This document shows, one piece after another, positions 25,817-36,213 of a stretch of DNA of 64,000 nucleotides. Source of the stretch: Bacteroidota bacterium (GTDB lineage: Bacteria > Bacteroidota > Bacteroidia > Chitinophagales > Chitinophagaceae); assembly GCA_016715505.1 (NCBI GenBank), contig JADJZY010000008.1, positions 66,400 to 130,399 on the forward strand, read 5' to 3'. The notes under the pieces are model-generated. The model saw only the letters and a program-made list of their open reading frames with translations. It searched no databases and was not told where the DNA came from. A program made the position numbers and the translations under genes. Numbering within the stretch: position 1 is the stretch's first letter; each line of letters begins with the position of its first letter.

Positions 25817-28800
25817 GTGCGATTGAAGTCATTAGAAATTAAAGGATTTAAGAGTTTTGCAGATAAGACATTTATCAATCTGGATAACCAAATTACAGGA
25901 ATTGTTGGCCCCAACGGCTGTGGCAAATCAAATATTGTTGATGCCATCCGCTGGGTCATTGGTGAACATAAAATAAAAACATTGAGATCAGATAATCTCG
26001 AGGATTTGATTTTTAACGGTTCCAAAACCCGAAATGGTTCCGGACTTGCAGAAGTGTCACTCACATTTGAAAACACCAAAAACCTATTACCGACGGATTT
26101 TAATACGGTCACCATTTCCCGTAAATTTTATAAAAATGGTGAAAGTGAATACCGATTAAATGATGTGACTTGCCGGCTGAAGGATATCACCAATCTTTTC
26201 TGGATACAGGTGTCACCTCCGATAGCTATTCCATTATCGAATTAGGGATGGTAGACGATATCATCAAAGATAAAGAGAACAGCCGACGTAGAATGTTGGA
26301 ACAAGCTGCCGGAATTTCAATCTACAAAACCCGTAAGAAGGAAGCCAAATTAAAACTCGATGCCACGGAACAAGACTTAAACCGTATCGAGGATTTACTT
26401 TTCGAAATATCCAATAATCTGCGAACCTTGGAGAGCCAGGCCAAAAAAGCCGAGAAGTATCATCAAATTAAAAATGAGTATAAAAATGCGAGTGTTGAAT
26501 TTGTAAAAGCCTCTTTGGAAGATTTTAATTCCACCTATCAAACACTCAGTAGCCAGCAGCAACAAGAACTTGATGCCATTCTTTCCTTGGAAACAGAAAT
26601 CAGTAAAGAAGGTGCGGAGCTTGAAGCTCAAAAATTAGACTTAAGTAAACGCGAAGAAGAATTACATGTTCTGCAAAAAGCCTTCAATGAAATTGTTCAT
26701 GAATTGCGGAACCTGGAAAATAACAAAAACCTATCCAGTCAGAAAATTCAACATCTTCATGAGTTAATCGGCAATATCACAAAAAGTATTACTGAGGCAG
26801 AAACCCAAAGTGCATTGTTAGCCAAAGCCACTGAAGAAGCGCAAAATAAATTAGTTACTGAAGAAGAAACCCTGCAAACCTTTAAATCCAAATTGGAAGA
26901 ATTGCGATTGGATTTAGATGAGAAAAGGAATACCTATGATCAACAGAAATCAGATTTAGATCAACTGCGAAATCAACATCAGCAATTACAGGTACAGCAA
27001 TTTGAAGCAGAGAAAAAAGTGGCCATTGCTGAAAATAATATTAACAATCAGCAGCGATCTATCCATCAATTGGAGGAGGAGAACAAGAACAGACAACATG
27101 AAATTCAGAAACAAAATGAATTAAAAGATAATCTGCTTCAAATCAGTGAAACCAAAAGCAGTGAATTAAATGAAGCCATTCGAAAACAGGAAGAAGCCAC
27201 TGAAAAATTACTTGCAAGCCAGGCAGCTTTGGAAGAACTCCGGGTTAGTTTATTTGAAGAAAATCGTAAACAAGATTCCAAACAGAACGAATATAATCTA
27301 TTAAAATCATTGGTAGATAGCCTGGAAGGTTACCCGGATAGTATCAAATACTTGTCAAAGAATCCCCAATGGAAAAATGACAGCCAACTGCTATCAGAAC
27401 TCTTCAATGTTCAGGATGAATACAGAACTTGTATTGAGGGCTATCTGGATAAATACCTCAACTATTATGTAACAGATACCGCAGAACAAGCGTATCAGGC
27501 CATTGCATTACTTCAAACTGAGAAAAAAGGAAAAGCCGGATTTTTTATTCTTTCCGAAATCGATGCGAAGTCGCCGGTCGCGGAAAAACCTGCATCCGGA
27601 ATTTCGGCATTAGAAGTCATTCAATGTGAATCTAAGTATCAGGCTATCCTCGACTATTTATTACACAATGTTTATATCACGGAGGATTTACGAATTGCCA
27701 ATCCGGGTAAAGCAGTATTATTACAAAAAGATGGAACAGGATTCAAAACCGGCAAAAGAATCGTTGGCGGGTCGGTAGGTGTTTTTGAAGGCAACAAAAT
27801 TGGCCGTACTCAACGTTTGGAGAAACTGAAAAACGATATAGATGTTCTCAATCAATCGGCTGCGGCACTAAAACTTAAAATCAGCGAAACCCAAAATCTG
27901 ATTGTCGGATTTAATCAGGAAGTTAAAAACGATCAAATCAACAAGATTCGGGAAGAATTAAACAGGGCTCAAAATCAGGTCGTACAAATTGAACACCGTA
28001 TTGAAAACTATCTCAATCAAACGGACGCATCGGCAAAAAGAATTGAAGAGTTGAGCAAGCAATTGGAGCAAACCAAACAGTCCATTGCGGATACCCAAAA
28101 GTTGCATCAGGACATGAAACAACAAATGACTTTGGCATTTGATCAGTTACAGCAAAGTCAGGCAAAATTTTCCGGTGCAGAAGCAGCTTATAATAAATCC
28201 AACGAAGAATACAATCAACATAATATTATCATTGCCCGACAGCAAAGTCGCATCAACGAAATCAATGCAGAACGACAAATTCGGCAACAACAAATTGAAG
28301 AGCTTTCCGGAAAAGTGACTCAGTCAGGCAATCAATTACAGGAAACCAAACAACTTCTTGTAAGCACAGAAAACCAATTGAAAGAAATTGAAGAGAAACT
28401 CTACGCTGCCATGCAGAACAAAGAGCATTCAGAAAAAAATCTGAATGAAAAAGACAGATCATTCTACGTTTTCAGAAATGAAATCAATGAAAAGGAACAA
28501 GTATTAAACAAAAAAAGACGTACCAAAGAACAAAGCGAAACCCAATTAACTGCAATCAAGGATAAGCTGACCGAAATGAAATTGCAGTTAACTTCAATGA
28601 AAGAGCGACTGCATGTTGAATTTAAAATTGACCTCGATGAAGTCTTAAAACAACCGCGCGTTGGCGAAGAAAGTATCGAGCTCTTGAATGCAGAAGTGGA
28701 CCGCTTAAAAAAACGAATCGAAAACCTAGGTGAAGTGAATCCAATGGCCGTGGAAGCATTCCGCGAAATGAAAGGTCGTCATGATTTTATTCAGGAACAA

Positions 28801-29331
28801 AAAGCGGATTTAAATAATGCCAAAGAAAGTCTTTTAAAAACGATTGAAGAAGTGGAAGCCACTGCCAATCAGAAATTCAAAGAAACTTTTGACCGTGTAA
28901 AAGAGAATTTTAAAAATGTATTTCACGCACTCTTTACCCAGGATGATATGTGCGACATGAAATTGGTTGACCCTGAAAATTTAGCAGATACAACCATTGA
29001 AATTTATGCGCAACCGAAAGGCAAAAAGCCAAGTACCATTACGCAATTATCAGGTGGTGAGAAAACACTTACATCAGCCGCATTCCTTTTTGCCATTTAT
29101 TTGATCAAGCCTGCTCCATTTTGCGTACTGGATGAGGTAGATGCACCATTGGATGACGCGAACGTTGGTAAATTCACCAATATGATTCGTAAATTCTCCG
29201 ACAACTCTCAGTTCATTATTGTTACCCATAACAAACAAACAATGGCTAGTGTGGATGTCATTTATGGTGTTACGATGCAGGAAGCAGGCGTTAGTAAATT
29301 GGTGCCGGTAGATTTTCGTAGTTTAAATTAA
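25817..29331 (+). CDS. smc: Chromosome segregation protein SMC (one-base frameshift)
   Basis: About 1,171 residues when joined. The GTG at 25817 starts MRLKSLEIKGFKSFADKT. Walker A GPNGCGKSN is near residue 32, a long coiled coil surrounds the hinge (FEGNKIGRTQRLEKL, GKRIVGGSVGVF), and the C-terminal head has LSGGEK and Walker B FCVLDEVDAPLDD. The frame breaks at a T run at 26196-26199: LKDITNLF continues one frame over as LDTGVTSDSYSII, which is the normal SMC sequence. One extra T restores it. SMC is normally essential and both sides are perfectly conserved, so a sequencing error is more likely than a real mutation. SMC compacts and segregates DNA with ScpA/ScpB. Confidence 0.93.
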
Positions 29332-29584
29332 GGATGTCTGCTTAAAGGTTGTATGAGAAGAAAAGTCTTGAACTGAACTTTTCTTAACCATGAATCCATT
29401 TGAGCGTATCGCTCTGCTCATTTCAAATTCTCGAATTTATTGATCGGATTGGCCATGCCTAATTTGGCTTGAAAATGGATGATTCAGCTTATTTTGTCTG
29501 ATTCACCTCAAAAAAACGCCATTAACCACATTGAATTCAACCAAATTAAAAAGAAATCCGTCTTTTATATAAAAATACGCAAAC

Positions 29585-30325
29585 ATGAAAAAAATTTTCC
29601 TCATTGCCGGCATGATCGGCCTATTTCAACAAGCAGAAGCCCAATGGGTTGCCGATGGCACTCAAATTTCTTCGACGTTTACCATGACCGACCTCAATGG
29701 TACAACCCATGATGCATTTACTTTGTTCAATCAAGGCAAACATTTAGTCATCGATTTCTCTGCAACATGGTGTGGCCCTTGCTTTACTTATCATCAATCT
29801 AAAGTTTTGGATTATTATTATGACAAATATGGCCCAACCGGAACTGCTGTAAAAGACGCACAAGTTATTTTCTATGAAGTAGACCCGTCAACTACATTGG
29901 CCGATTTACAAGGAACCGGTGGTAATACCCAAGGAGATTGGTTAACAGGAACCACTCATCCGGTTTGTAACCCTTCGAGTGCTTCTTCGGTGGTTAGTAA
30001 ATTTTTGACGCCGGGCACTACAAGCTATGGTGTTCCTGCTGTATTTGTGGTGTGTAAAGATAAAAAGCTCTACAAAATCAGCACCGGAATCACCACTGAA
30101 TCAGGATTAAGAAATACGATTGCTTCAAAATGTGGAGTTGCTCCATTGAGCAATGATGAAATCTTGGATGAGAATTTTTCGTATGAATTATTTCCTAATC
30201 CAGCCGGACAATTAGCAACCTTGCGTTTAAATCTTGACAAACAGTCAACCGTGTCTTATATCATTACAAAAAGTATTAAATACCCGTTTATCGGTATCAC
30301 ATTAGTGTTGTTTTTTGAAATGTAA
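29585..30325 (+). CDS. Secreted thioredoxin-like protein with truncated T9SS tail
   Basis: 246 residues. A signal peptide ends at QQAEAQ (about residue 19). Residues about 45-190 are a thioredoxin fold with active site ATWCGPC and a late cis-Pro segment GVPAVFVV. From LFPNPAGQLATLRLN on, a type A sorting domain begins, but it stops after about 20 residues and runs into an unrelated hydrophobic end (ITLVLFFEM). Complete sorting domains are about 70 residues, so the tail is probably deleted or rearranged and export may fail. The protein is a likely redox partner at the cell surface. A terminator lies 5 bp after the stop. Confidence 0.78.
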   Translation: MKKIFLIAGMIGLFQQAEAQWVADGTQISSTFTMTDLNGTTHDAFTLFNQGKHLVIDFSATWCGPCFTYHQSKVLDYYYDKYGPTGTAVKDAQVIFYEVDPSTTLADLQGTGGNTQGDWLTGTTHPVCNPSSASSVVSKFLTPGTTSYGVPAVFVVCKDKKLYKISTGITTESGLRNTIASKCGVAPLSNDEILDENFSYELFPNPAGQLATLRLNLDKQSTVSYIITKSIKYPFIGITLVLFFEM

Positions 30326-30329
30326 AAAG

Positions 30330-30358
30330 ATCTTCCCTTCTGGGGAAGATTTTTTTTT
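30330..30358 (+). terminator. Terminator after thioredoxin-like gene
   Basis: ATCTTCCC-TTCTG-GGGAAGAT forms a perfect 8-bp stem, followed by eight T (30351-30358). Confidence 0.88.
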
Positions 30359-30410
30359 GTGCCTGACAATATTCACTCACAGAAAAACGTTGATAGATTG
30401 AAAAAGTATC

Positions 30411-30776
30411 ATGAATAAATCGTTTATTAAACACAATTTTGTAGAATTACTTTGGTGTACTTTAATCCTGTTTTTGAACCTCAAGGATGATGACTTTTGG
30501 TTTTTAGTTCCGGTCTTTTGTATTTTAACCATGCTCATTCTACGCCCCTCTCAATTTCTAGGCCTTTTGGTATCTGCCATTTTTATGCTGGCAAGTATCT
30601 TCCTTTTAATTGCCTGGATTTCTGAACTAAATGAGTTCCATACCATAAACCATCCGGCTTCGGCTTTATTCGCCGGGGGAGCTGGAATATTGATTCTGAT
30701 GCTGAGTAGTGCTGTATTGCTCTTTAAGAAATATGTAAAGAGCAACTTTATTCACACCCGCTTACTATGGAAATAA
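30411..30776 (+). CDS. Small multi-pass membrane protein of unknown function
   Basis: 121 residues with three or four hydrophobic segments: about residues 11-24, 29-47, 49-70 and 86-105. I recognise no family. The N-terminus is polar (NKSFIKHNF) and the C-terminus carries a positive cluster (KKYVKSNF), suggesting a cytoplasmic tail. It stands alone between a terminator and a convergent EGF-type lipoprotein gene. The call rests on a clean reading frame, an ATG start and the regular spacing of helices. Confidence 0.55.
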   Translation: MNKSFIKHNFVELLWCTLILFLNLKDDDFWFLVPVFCILTMLILRPSQFLGLLVSAIFMLASIFLLIAWISELNEFHTINHPASALFAGGAGILILMLSSAVLLFKKYVKSNFIHTRLLWK

Positions 30777-30884
30777 TTTAAATCATATGCACTAGTTTGG
30801 ATATGTTTTATCACTACCAAATTGACAATGGTATACAAGAAAATTCTGCTTAATCAAGCAACGCAACTTAGCCGTGGATAAGTG

Positions 30885-31427
30885 TTATATTTTATTCAAG
30901 AGAATACTACACTGTTCTGTAGTATGATTCAAAGAGTCTCTGTTCTTAAGATTTACATTGATAAACCCACCTGAAAGATTTCCATCCCCACTTAAATAAA
31001 AATTGCCGCAAGTATTTTGCAGAGGAATAATGAAAGATGTTTTTTCCGGATTAATTTCTGCGGTGATTGTTGCACCCGAACAAAACTTACCTAGATTCGT
31101 TAATTTTATTTTCCATGCAAAATCGGGAACAGGATTGATCAACACATTGTAAAAAATTCCATTCTGGCAAATGTCAGATGCCTGAAAACTTCCAACAAAT
31201 TTATCGCTCCATTTGATGGTGCATTTTTCGCCCTCAAAACCTTGTGTACATTTACATTGGCCATCCAGGCAGGCACCTCCATTAAAACAGATAACATTAT
31301 CGCAAGGACGCACCAGAGTAGTGTCGTTGTATTTAATATCTTTATCACAAGCAGTAAAAAGAGCCATTCCAAAAACAAGCGAGACGATTAATGCTGTGGA
31401 GCAAATCGTTTTAATCTGATTCATCAT
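30885..31427 (-). CDS. EGF-like-domain lipoprotein
   Basis: 180 residues. The N-terminal signal ends in a lipobox-like ALFTAC, with lipidation expected at the Cys near residue 27. Residues about 42-69 form an EGF-like repeat with six cysteines: CDNVICFNGGACLDGQCKC and GFEGEKC. The remaining 110 residues (SDKFVGSFQASDIC to the end) are beta-rich and resemble the second half of the lipoprotein at 47318-47857, where the corresponding start is TRDKFKGIWNVNE. EGF folds are rare in bacteria and in Bacteroidota sit in surface lipoproteins of unknown role. It is not near its paralog. Confidence 0.75.
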   Translation of the reverse strand: MMNQIKTICSTALIVSLVFGMALFTACDKDIKYNDTTLVRPCDNVICFNGGACLDGQCKCTQGFEGEKCTIKWSDKFVGSFQASDICQNGIFYNVLINPVPDFAWKIKLTNLGKFCSGATITAEINPEKTSFIIPLQNTCGNFYLSGDGNLSGGFINVNLKNRDSLNHTTEQCSILLNKI

Positions 31428-31494
31428 ACGTTAAAGTTAAAAAAAATCCCAAAAACAGAAAACTATTTTTGGGATGCTCTAGTATTGTTCTATT

Positions 31495-31749
31495 TTAATT
31501 CTGTGTCTGTCGAATATAGTCTTCATTTCCAGCATCCTCATAATTGGTATAAACGGCAGCCCAATGCCCGATGAGTGATAAAGCCCAAGCGGCTGTAATC
31601 CAACTGCCCCATGGATATACCCATTTTTCATTTGCTCCTTGTCCATAATACCAATAAGCCCAAAGAGCGGCATTGGCAATCAGGAATACGACAAAATGTA
31701 GAACAAAAGTACTTTTAGCTTTTGAAGTGGGTGCAATCCTATTTGGCAT
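31495..31749 (-). CDS. Small 2TM-domain membrane protein
   Basis: 84 residues with two transmembrane helices, about residues 15-34 (FVLHFVVFLIANAALWAYWY) and 48-65 (WITAAWALSLIGHWAAVY). The connecting WVYPWGSW and the GHWAAVY end match the 2TM domain family of Bacteroidota, known as stand-alone proteins or fused to sensor kinases. The short acidic C-terminus has no further domain. A TAACTTTG box lies 20 bp upstream of its ATG. Confidence 0.7.
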   Translation of the reverse strand: MPNRIAPTSKAKSTFVLHFVVFLIANAALWAYWYYGQGANEKWVYPWGSWITAAWALSLIGHWAAVYTNYEDAGNEDYIRQTQN

Positions 31750-31769
31750 GTTTATTCAATTTAACGATG

Positions 31770-31777
31770 CAAAGTTA
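31770..31777 (-). promoter_or_regulatory. -7 box for the 2TM protein
   Basis: TAACTTTG on the minus strand, 20 bp before the ATG at 31749. Confidence 0.5.
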
Positions 31778-32041
31778 TACCAATTGTTTTTATTTTTCAG
31801 CGTATGAAAAAATAATTTTATGAAGGTCTATTTATCGTTAGAAAGAATCAGGCCAACTAGAATAACCCATTCTTTGATCAACTTTTCATATTCAAACCAA
31901 CAGTAGATAAAAAGGCATGTTTTTTCTATCCCGAAAGATGAGCTAAGTTACAAAGCAAGTGCAAATAGGTTTGGGTTTGTTCGTCGTTTGATGCCAACCG
32001 AAGGAAATGATGGATTCAATCAAGTGAAATGTATGATGTAT
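31778..32041. other. Intergenic region, no gene seen
   Basis: AT-rich stretch of about 260 bp between the 2TM gene promoter and a terminator. No reading frame or repeat was recognised. Confidence 0.5.
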
Positions 32042-32068
32042 AAAAAAACTCCTGCAGAACAGGAGTTT
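32042..32068 (-). terminator. Terminator after the 1007-residue T9SS protein
   Basis: On the minus strand AAACTCCTG and CAGGAGTTT form a perfect 9-bp stem with a 5-base loop, ending in a run of T. It is 22 bp past the stop at 32090. Confidence 0.88.
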
Positions 32069-32089
32069 AAAGAAATTTTTTGAGCTTAA

Positions 32090-35000
32090 TTATCGAATCA
32101 ATGTGACATTACCTTGTTTATAGAACTTCTTACCGCTTTGGGTTTTTCCTTCAAAAACAAATACATAAGTCCCCATTGGCTGCGGTTTTCCATTGTATTG
32201 CCCATTCCAGCCTTTATTGATATCTGTGGTTGAGAATACCTCTTGTCCCCATCTGTTGTAAATTCGGAATGAAGTTAATTGCGCCATTCCTTTCACGATG
32301 ATTCTTAATTCATCATTCATACTTGTACCACTTCCAGGACTAAATGCATTCGGCAATTCTACCAAAGACTCCGGACTAACTATAACCGTTACCGTATCTA
32401 TCCCTGTACAACCCGCTTCGGTTTGAGCAGTTACCTGATATTGTGTAGTAACCGATGGTTGAGCAATTGGATTTTTGATAGTCGTTGAACTCAGTCCATT
32501 TGGCGGGAACCAATTAAAATTCAAACTACAATTCCCATCTGCGTTCAATTCAACACTTTCTCCCGGGTATAAAGTTTTGTCATCACCGGCCTCAAGAATA
32601 GCCGCTGAATTCACTACCACATTTGCATAGACCGTATCGCGACATCCATTGGCATCTGTTCCGTATACAAAAAACTGAGTGGTTGTTACCGGATTGACGA
32701 CAACATTATTTGCCGTGCTATCTGAAACCCATCTTGAAGGTTGCCACAAATAGCTGACCCCTCCATTTACATGCAGCTGAGCTGTATCATTCGGACATAA
32801 GCTCCTATCTCCATCAATATTTAAGAAGTCAACAGATAAAACGTTTACAACAACAATATCAAAACCAACACATCCACTTGGGGTTGTGGCAGTTAATGTT
32901 AATGCAGTATTCGTCAAACCATCAAATGCAACATCGAGGGTCGTATTGTTGTCTAAATTTGCTGCAGGAAGCCATGCATAAGTATACAGGCTACTTGGAG
33001 GCGTCACAGAGCCATGTAAATGAACCGAGTCACCCTGACACATTTCACGATCAGAACCGGCATTAACGATTGGCAAAGGCTCAACGGTGATATCAATATC
33101 TTGTGTCGAGTCCGGACATCCCGGAAAACTCGCAGTAAGTGCGTAGTTATATGTGCCTGCCGGTGTTGGTGCAATACTCGGATTGATACTATTCGGATTA
33201 CTTACAAAGGTTGTTGGAGTCCACTGATATGAATATTTTGGATTTCCTCCTGTAGTAATTATCTGCACGGCGTCACCATCACAAATGGTCGTATCGTTGT
33301 TTAGAATATCGTAGCCTAATAAAACATCCACCTGAATATCGGCTTGAGAAGAACAAGCCAATACCCCTTGCGGCACAACAGTTACCGTGTAATTGATTGG
33401 AGCAGTTGGATTATTCATCACAGGGTTAGAGATATTCGGATTACTCAGAAATGTTGTCGGCGTCCAGGTATAAGAGAATGTTTGAGTCCCCGGATTGGTG
33501 ACCGTAACATTTAATTGTAACTGTGCATTTGCGCAAGTAGTTGTATCTGGAGTAATGGTTAATAATGGGCCTTCTGCGACGGTGACGGTAATCGAATCTT
33601 TATAATCGCAAAGCAGATCAGTTACGACATAGGTTGTGGTCGTTGTTGGAGTTACTACTGGATTAGGACAATTTAAACATGATAAAGAACCTAAACCGGA
33701 ACCTCCCGGTAAAACACTCCACTGATAAGATCCATTGCCTGTGGTATTGAATTGTGCGGCATCTCCTAAACAAATCGAAGTGTCATTAGAAGATTGAAGT
33801 GGTTGAAGTACAATGACCGGCATCTGAATGGTTGCAGGAGTCGTTTGACAGTTAAAAGAATCCTTAACCGTGATTTGTAATAAATTCAATCCGACATTGG
33901 AAATAGAAGATGTCCAGTTATTCAAGCATACCCGCAAAACAGAATCAGCTGTATTTTGATAGGTGATAGTCGAACCCGGAAAAGCAGTGGCATGATTGTC
34001 GAATAATTGCAAGAGATATGTACCATTTGCCGCATTGATATCAAAACAGAAAGTCAAATTACTACCCGGACAAGTTTTCACCGTGTCGTTTTGAACATTT
34101 CCACCAACTAAACTCAAAGAATCCAAGATGGACGATGCATTCAGGGGCACACAATTATCAACAATCACCTGCATATCCCGCATTACGGAACCAATTAAAA
34201 CGCCATTTCTATATTCCGAAATTTTCTGAGAAACAACCCATTGCCCTAATTGATTCGGGGTCATTGTAAAGGTTCCATTGGAAGTATTCAGGTTATATGT
34301 ATTGTTCACAGACATTGGATTCCCTGCGGTATTGAGGGTATTAAAACCGGGACTCAAAATAAAGGTTGGAGCCGTGGTGTTACAACCATTATGTGACATC
34401 GGAATAATGGTTTCATAATACAAAGAATCTCCATCCGGATCAATACCACTTCCATTATGAAAGTATGGGGAATTGATACAGATGTACGGAATAGGAATTG
34501 AAGTAGGCAATCCTGTATAAGTGAAGCGTGGTGAACTGTTTAAATTATTCACTGTATTATTGAATCTCGTTTCTACATAAATTTCTTCTACACCTGAATT
34601 TCCAGCAGGAACACCAATATTTAATAAACCATTATTTCTACAACATAAATCGACGGAAAATCTCCAGTTATTGCAAGTTGATGTCAACGTAACTGTTCCC
34701 TGATACCACCATTCCTCGAAACCCGGAACCGTAGCAGTCAGTGTTTCACAGGTTGTTGTGATACTATCGCATCCATTTCCCATGACGGTACCATTGGGTA
34801 CAGGTGGCACTGTACCTATATTCCCAACAACTTTGTTCAACTGAATCGACTGAGTCGTATTGTTACAGGTATTGTATGAGCAAAGCGTAAATGAAGCCGG
34901 TTCCCCTGAAGAGGTGCTCCAACCGCCGCCGGGAGTTGGCTGATATGCACAAGCCCTGTAAAATTTAAAGGTAAATAAATATGTATTGGTAGTTCCCGGT

Positions 35001-35113
35001 ACCAGATCATAAATCAATTCGCCACCTGCTGTATGAGTAGCGAAGCTTGAAAAAGAGAACCCGGCCAGTACGAATGTACATATGAGTGTTTGGAAAAATT
35101 GACGCATATTCAT
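32090..35113 (-). CDS. Giant secreted T9SS type B (gliding-motility C-terminal) protein
   Basis: 1,007 residues. The signal peptide ends near FSSFATH. The N-terminal module of about 330 residues begins THTAGGELIYDL and contains IPYICIN, GIDPDGDSLYY and SEYRNGVLIGSVMRDM, the same landmarks as the protein at 17201-19681. Six or more PKD/Ig-like repeats follow, each with patterns such as TICDGDAVQ, YTWTPTTFLSNPN and QYQVTAQTEAGC. The C-terminus PNAFSPGSGTSMNDELRI, YNRWGQEVF and GTYVFVF is the type B sorting domain. It should be a surface adhesin exported by T9SS. It is monocistronic with its own terminator; a role in gliding is only inferred. Confidence 0.9.
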   Translation of the reverse strand: MNMRQFFQTLICTFVLAGFSFSSFATHTAGGELIYDLVPGTTNTYLFTFKFYRACAYQPTPGGGWSTSSGEPASFTLCSYNTCNNTTQSIQLNKVVGNIGTVPPVPNGTVMGNGCDSITTTCETLTATVPGFEEWWYQGTVTLTSTCNNWRFSVDLCCRNNGLLNIGVPAGNSGVEEIYVETRFNNTVNNLNSSPRFTYTGLPTSIPIPYICINSPYFHNGSGIDPDGDSLYYETIIPMSHNGCNTTAPTFILSPGFNTLNTAGNPMSVNNTYNLNTSNGTFTMTPNQLGQWVVSQKISEYRNGVLIGSVMRDMQVIVDNCVPLNASSILDSLSLVGGNVQNDTVKTCPGSNLTFCFDINAANGTYLLQLFDNHATAFPGSTITYQNTADSVLRVCLNNWTSSISNVGLNLLQITVKDSFNCQTTPATIQMPVIVLQPLQSSNDTSICLGDAAQFNTTGNGSYQWSVLPGGSGLGSLSCLNCPNPVVTPTTTTTYVVTDLLCDYKDSITVTVAEGPLLTITPDTTTCANAQLQLNVTVTNPGTQTFSYTWTPTTFLSNPNISNPVMNNPTAPINYTVTVVPQGVLACSSQADIQVDVLLGYDILNNDTTICDGDAVQIITTGGNPKYSYQWTPTTFVSNPNSINPSIAPTPAGTYNYALTASFPGCPDSTQDIDITVEPLPIVNAGSDREMCQGDSVHLHGSVTPPSSLYTYAWLPAANLDNNTTLDVAFDGLTNTALTLTATTPSGCVGFDIVVVNVLSVDFLNIDGDRSLCPNDTAQLHVNGGVSYLWQPSRWVSDSTANNVVVNPVTTTQFFVYGTDANGCRDTVYANVVVNSAAILEAGDDKTLYPGESVELNADGNCSLNFNWFPPNGLSSTTIKNPIAQPSVTTQYQVTAQTEAGCTGIDTVTVIVSPESLVELPNAFSPGSGTSMNDELRIIVKGMAQLTSFRIYNRWGQEVFSTTDINKGWNGQYNGKPQPMGTYVFVFEGKTQSGKKFYKQGNVTLIR

Positions 35114-35163
35114 ATTAAGGGCTTAAAAGTAAGTTTTTTTTAGTACAATCACAAGCAACAAAA

Positions 35164-36170
35164 TCAGAAAAAAACCTCTGTTGCGCCGTAACCATACCTA
35201 CTGTCGAAGTCATAGACGTATCTCTTTACATTTTTGGTTTGTTTAAGCAGCTGGTGAATCTCATTTTTAAGTTTTCCGTTACCCACACCATGAATGAGGA
35301 CTAATGCATGTTGATGCGTGGCAATGGCCAAATCCAGTGCATTTCGGCATTCTTTTAATTGAATTTCGAGTATGAGAGATGGGGATAAATGCCTGAAATC
35401 TTTAACAAGTTTCTCGATGTGCAAATCTACTTCATATTTTGATTTTTTTAACGCGTTCCTGAAATCAAAATGTGAGGGATTTTTCACCGGGTCTAAGGAT
35501 CCAACCTGAATATTGTGATGGAGAATGACTTCCTGTTGCTCACGTGGCTTTATATAATCAAAAATTTGAATATGAAAGGAAGGTTTATTTTCATGACGTA
35601 CCTGATGCACCAAGGATTGAAATTTTTTTGCTTTGAGTACAATTCTGCCTTCCCAATCCAAACGGGCATCATCCTGCCTCACGAATCGTAACACGAATTC
35701 AGGATTGGAAGCCGCCGCTTCAAACGAGATATCGTGAATATAAAAAGTAGCTTGAGGCAGCACTTCACAGGGAAGATCAAACAAGCGTTCTGATTTTTGA
35801 TTGCATTGATACTGCACTTGATAAGCAAATGCACTTTCGTTGTAAAAATAAATTTTAAGATGGGTCATTTCCTCATCAAATTCATCCACCACAAACTGAG
35901 GAACAAATAATAAATACATCCCGTCATCAAGTTGTTTATCGCGATTCTGTGATTTATCTGCCCTGATCTGATCCACCCGGGTAACAGCCGGTTGGATCTT
36001 ATTTTTATTTAAAAACCATCTTAAGTAAGGATGTTCTAAATCATCTAAAAATGCATGGAATTCCTGATTTTTACCCTCACCTTGGCAACATCATGCGAAA
36101 TAAACTCTACGAGCTGACCTTCTTCTCCAGAGGACTTCACATAGACCGGATCACCAACAGAAAATTTCAT
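35164..36170 (-). CDS. DUF2027/Smr-domain protein (one-base frameshift)
   Basis: About 335 residues when joined. The ATG at 36168-36170 starts MKFSVGDPVYVKSSGEEG, a small SH3-like DUF2027 start. The frame then breaks in a run of five A (minus strand, 36068-36072): one more A joins VAKVRVK to NQEFHAFLDDLEHPYL. Residues about 90-230 are the DUF2027 central domain and the last 80 a Smr domain with LHIEKL and HGVGNGKLKNEIHQLL, including the conserved HGxGxG. Smr domains cleave branched DNA or RNA. The protein is a common stand-alone Bacteroidota relative of MutS2. It is divergent from the methyltransferase at 36214. Confidence 0.82.
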
Positions 36171-36189
36171 AATTAGTCCTGATTAATAT

Positions 36190-36197
36190 TAGGTTTG
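36190..36197 (+). promoter_or_regulatory. -7 box for methyltransferase at 36214
   Basis: TAGGTTTG on the plus strand, 16 bp before the ATG at 36214, and only 2 bp from the opposing box at 36200-36207. Confidence 0.5.
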
Positions 36198-36199
36198 CA

Positions 36200-36207
36200 C
36201 AAAGTTA
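36200..36207 (-). promoter_or_regulatory. -7 box for DUF2027/Smr gene
   Basis: TAACTTTG on the minus strand, 29 bp before the ATG at 36170. The two divergent boxes nearly touch, so both promoters cannot be occupied at once. Confidence 0.5.
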
Positions 36208-36213
36208 ACTGAG

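Noticed and set aside
26100..26260. Programmed ribosomal frameshifting in smc
   Set aside because: No slippery heptamer with downstream structure is evident, and the same one-base pattern recurs in many unrelated genes.
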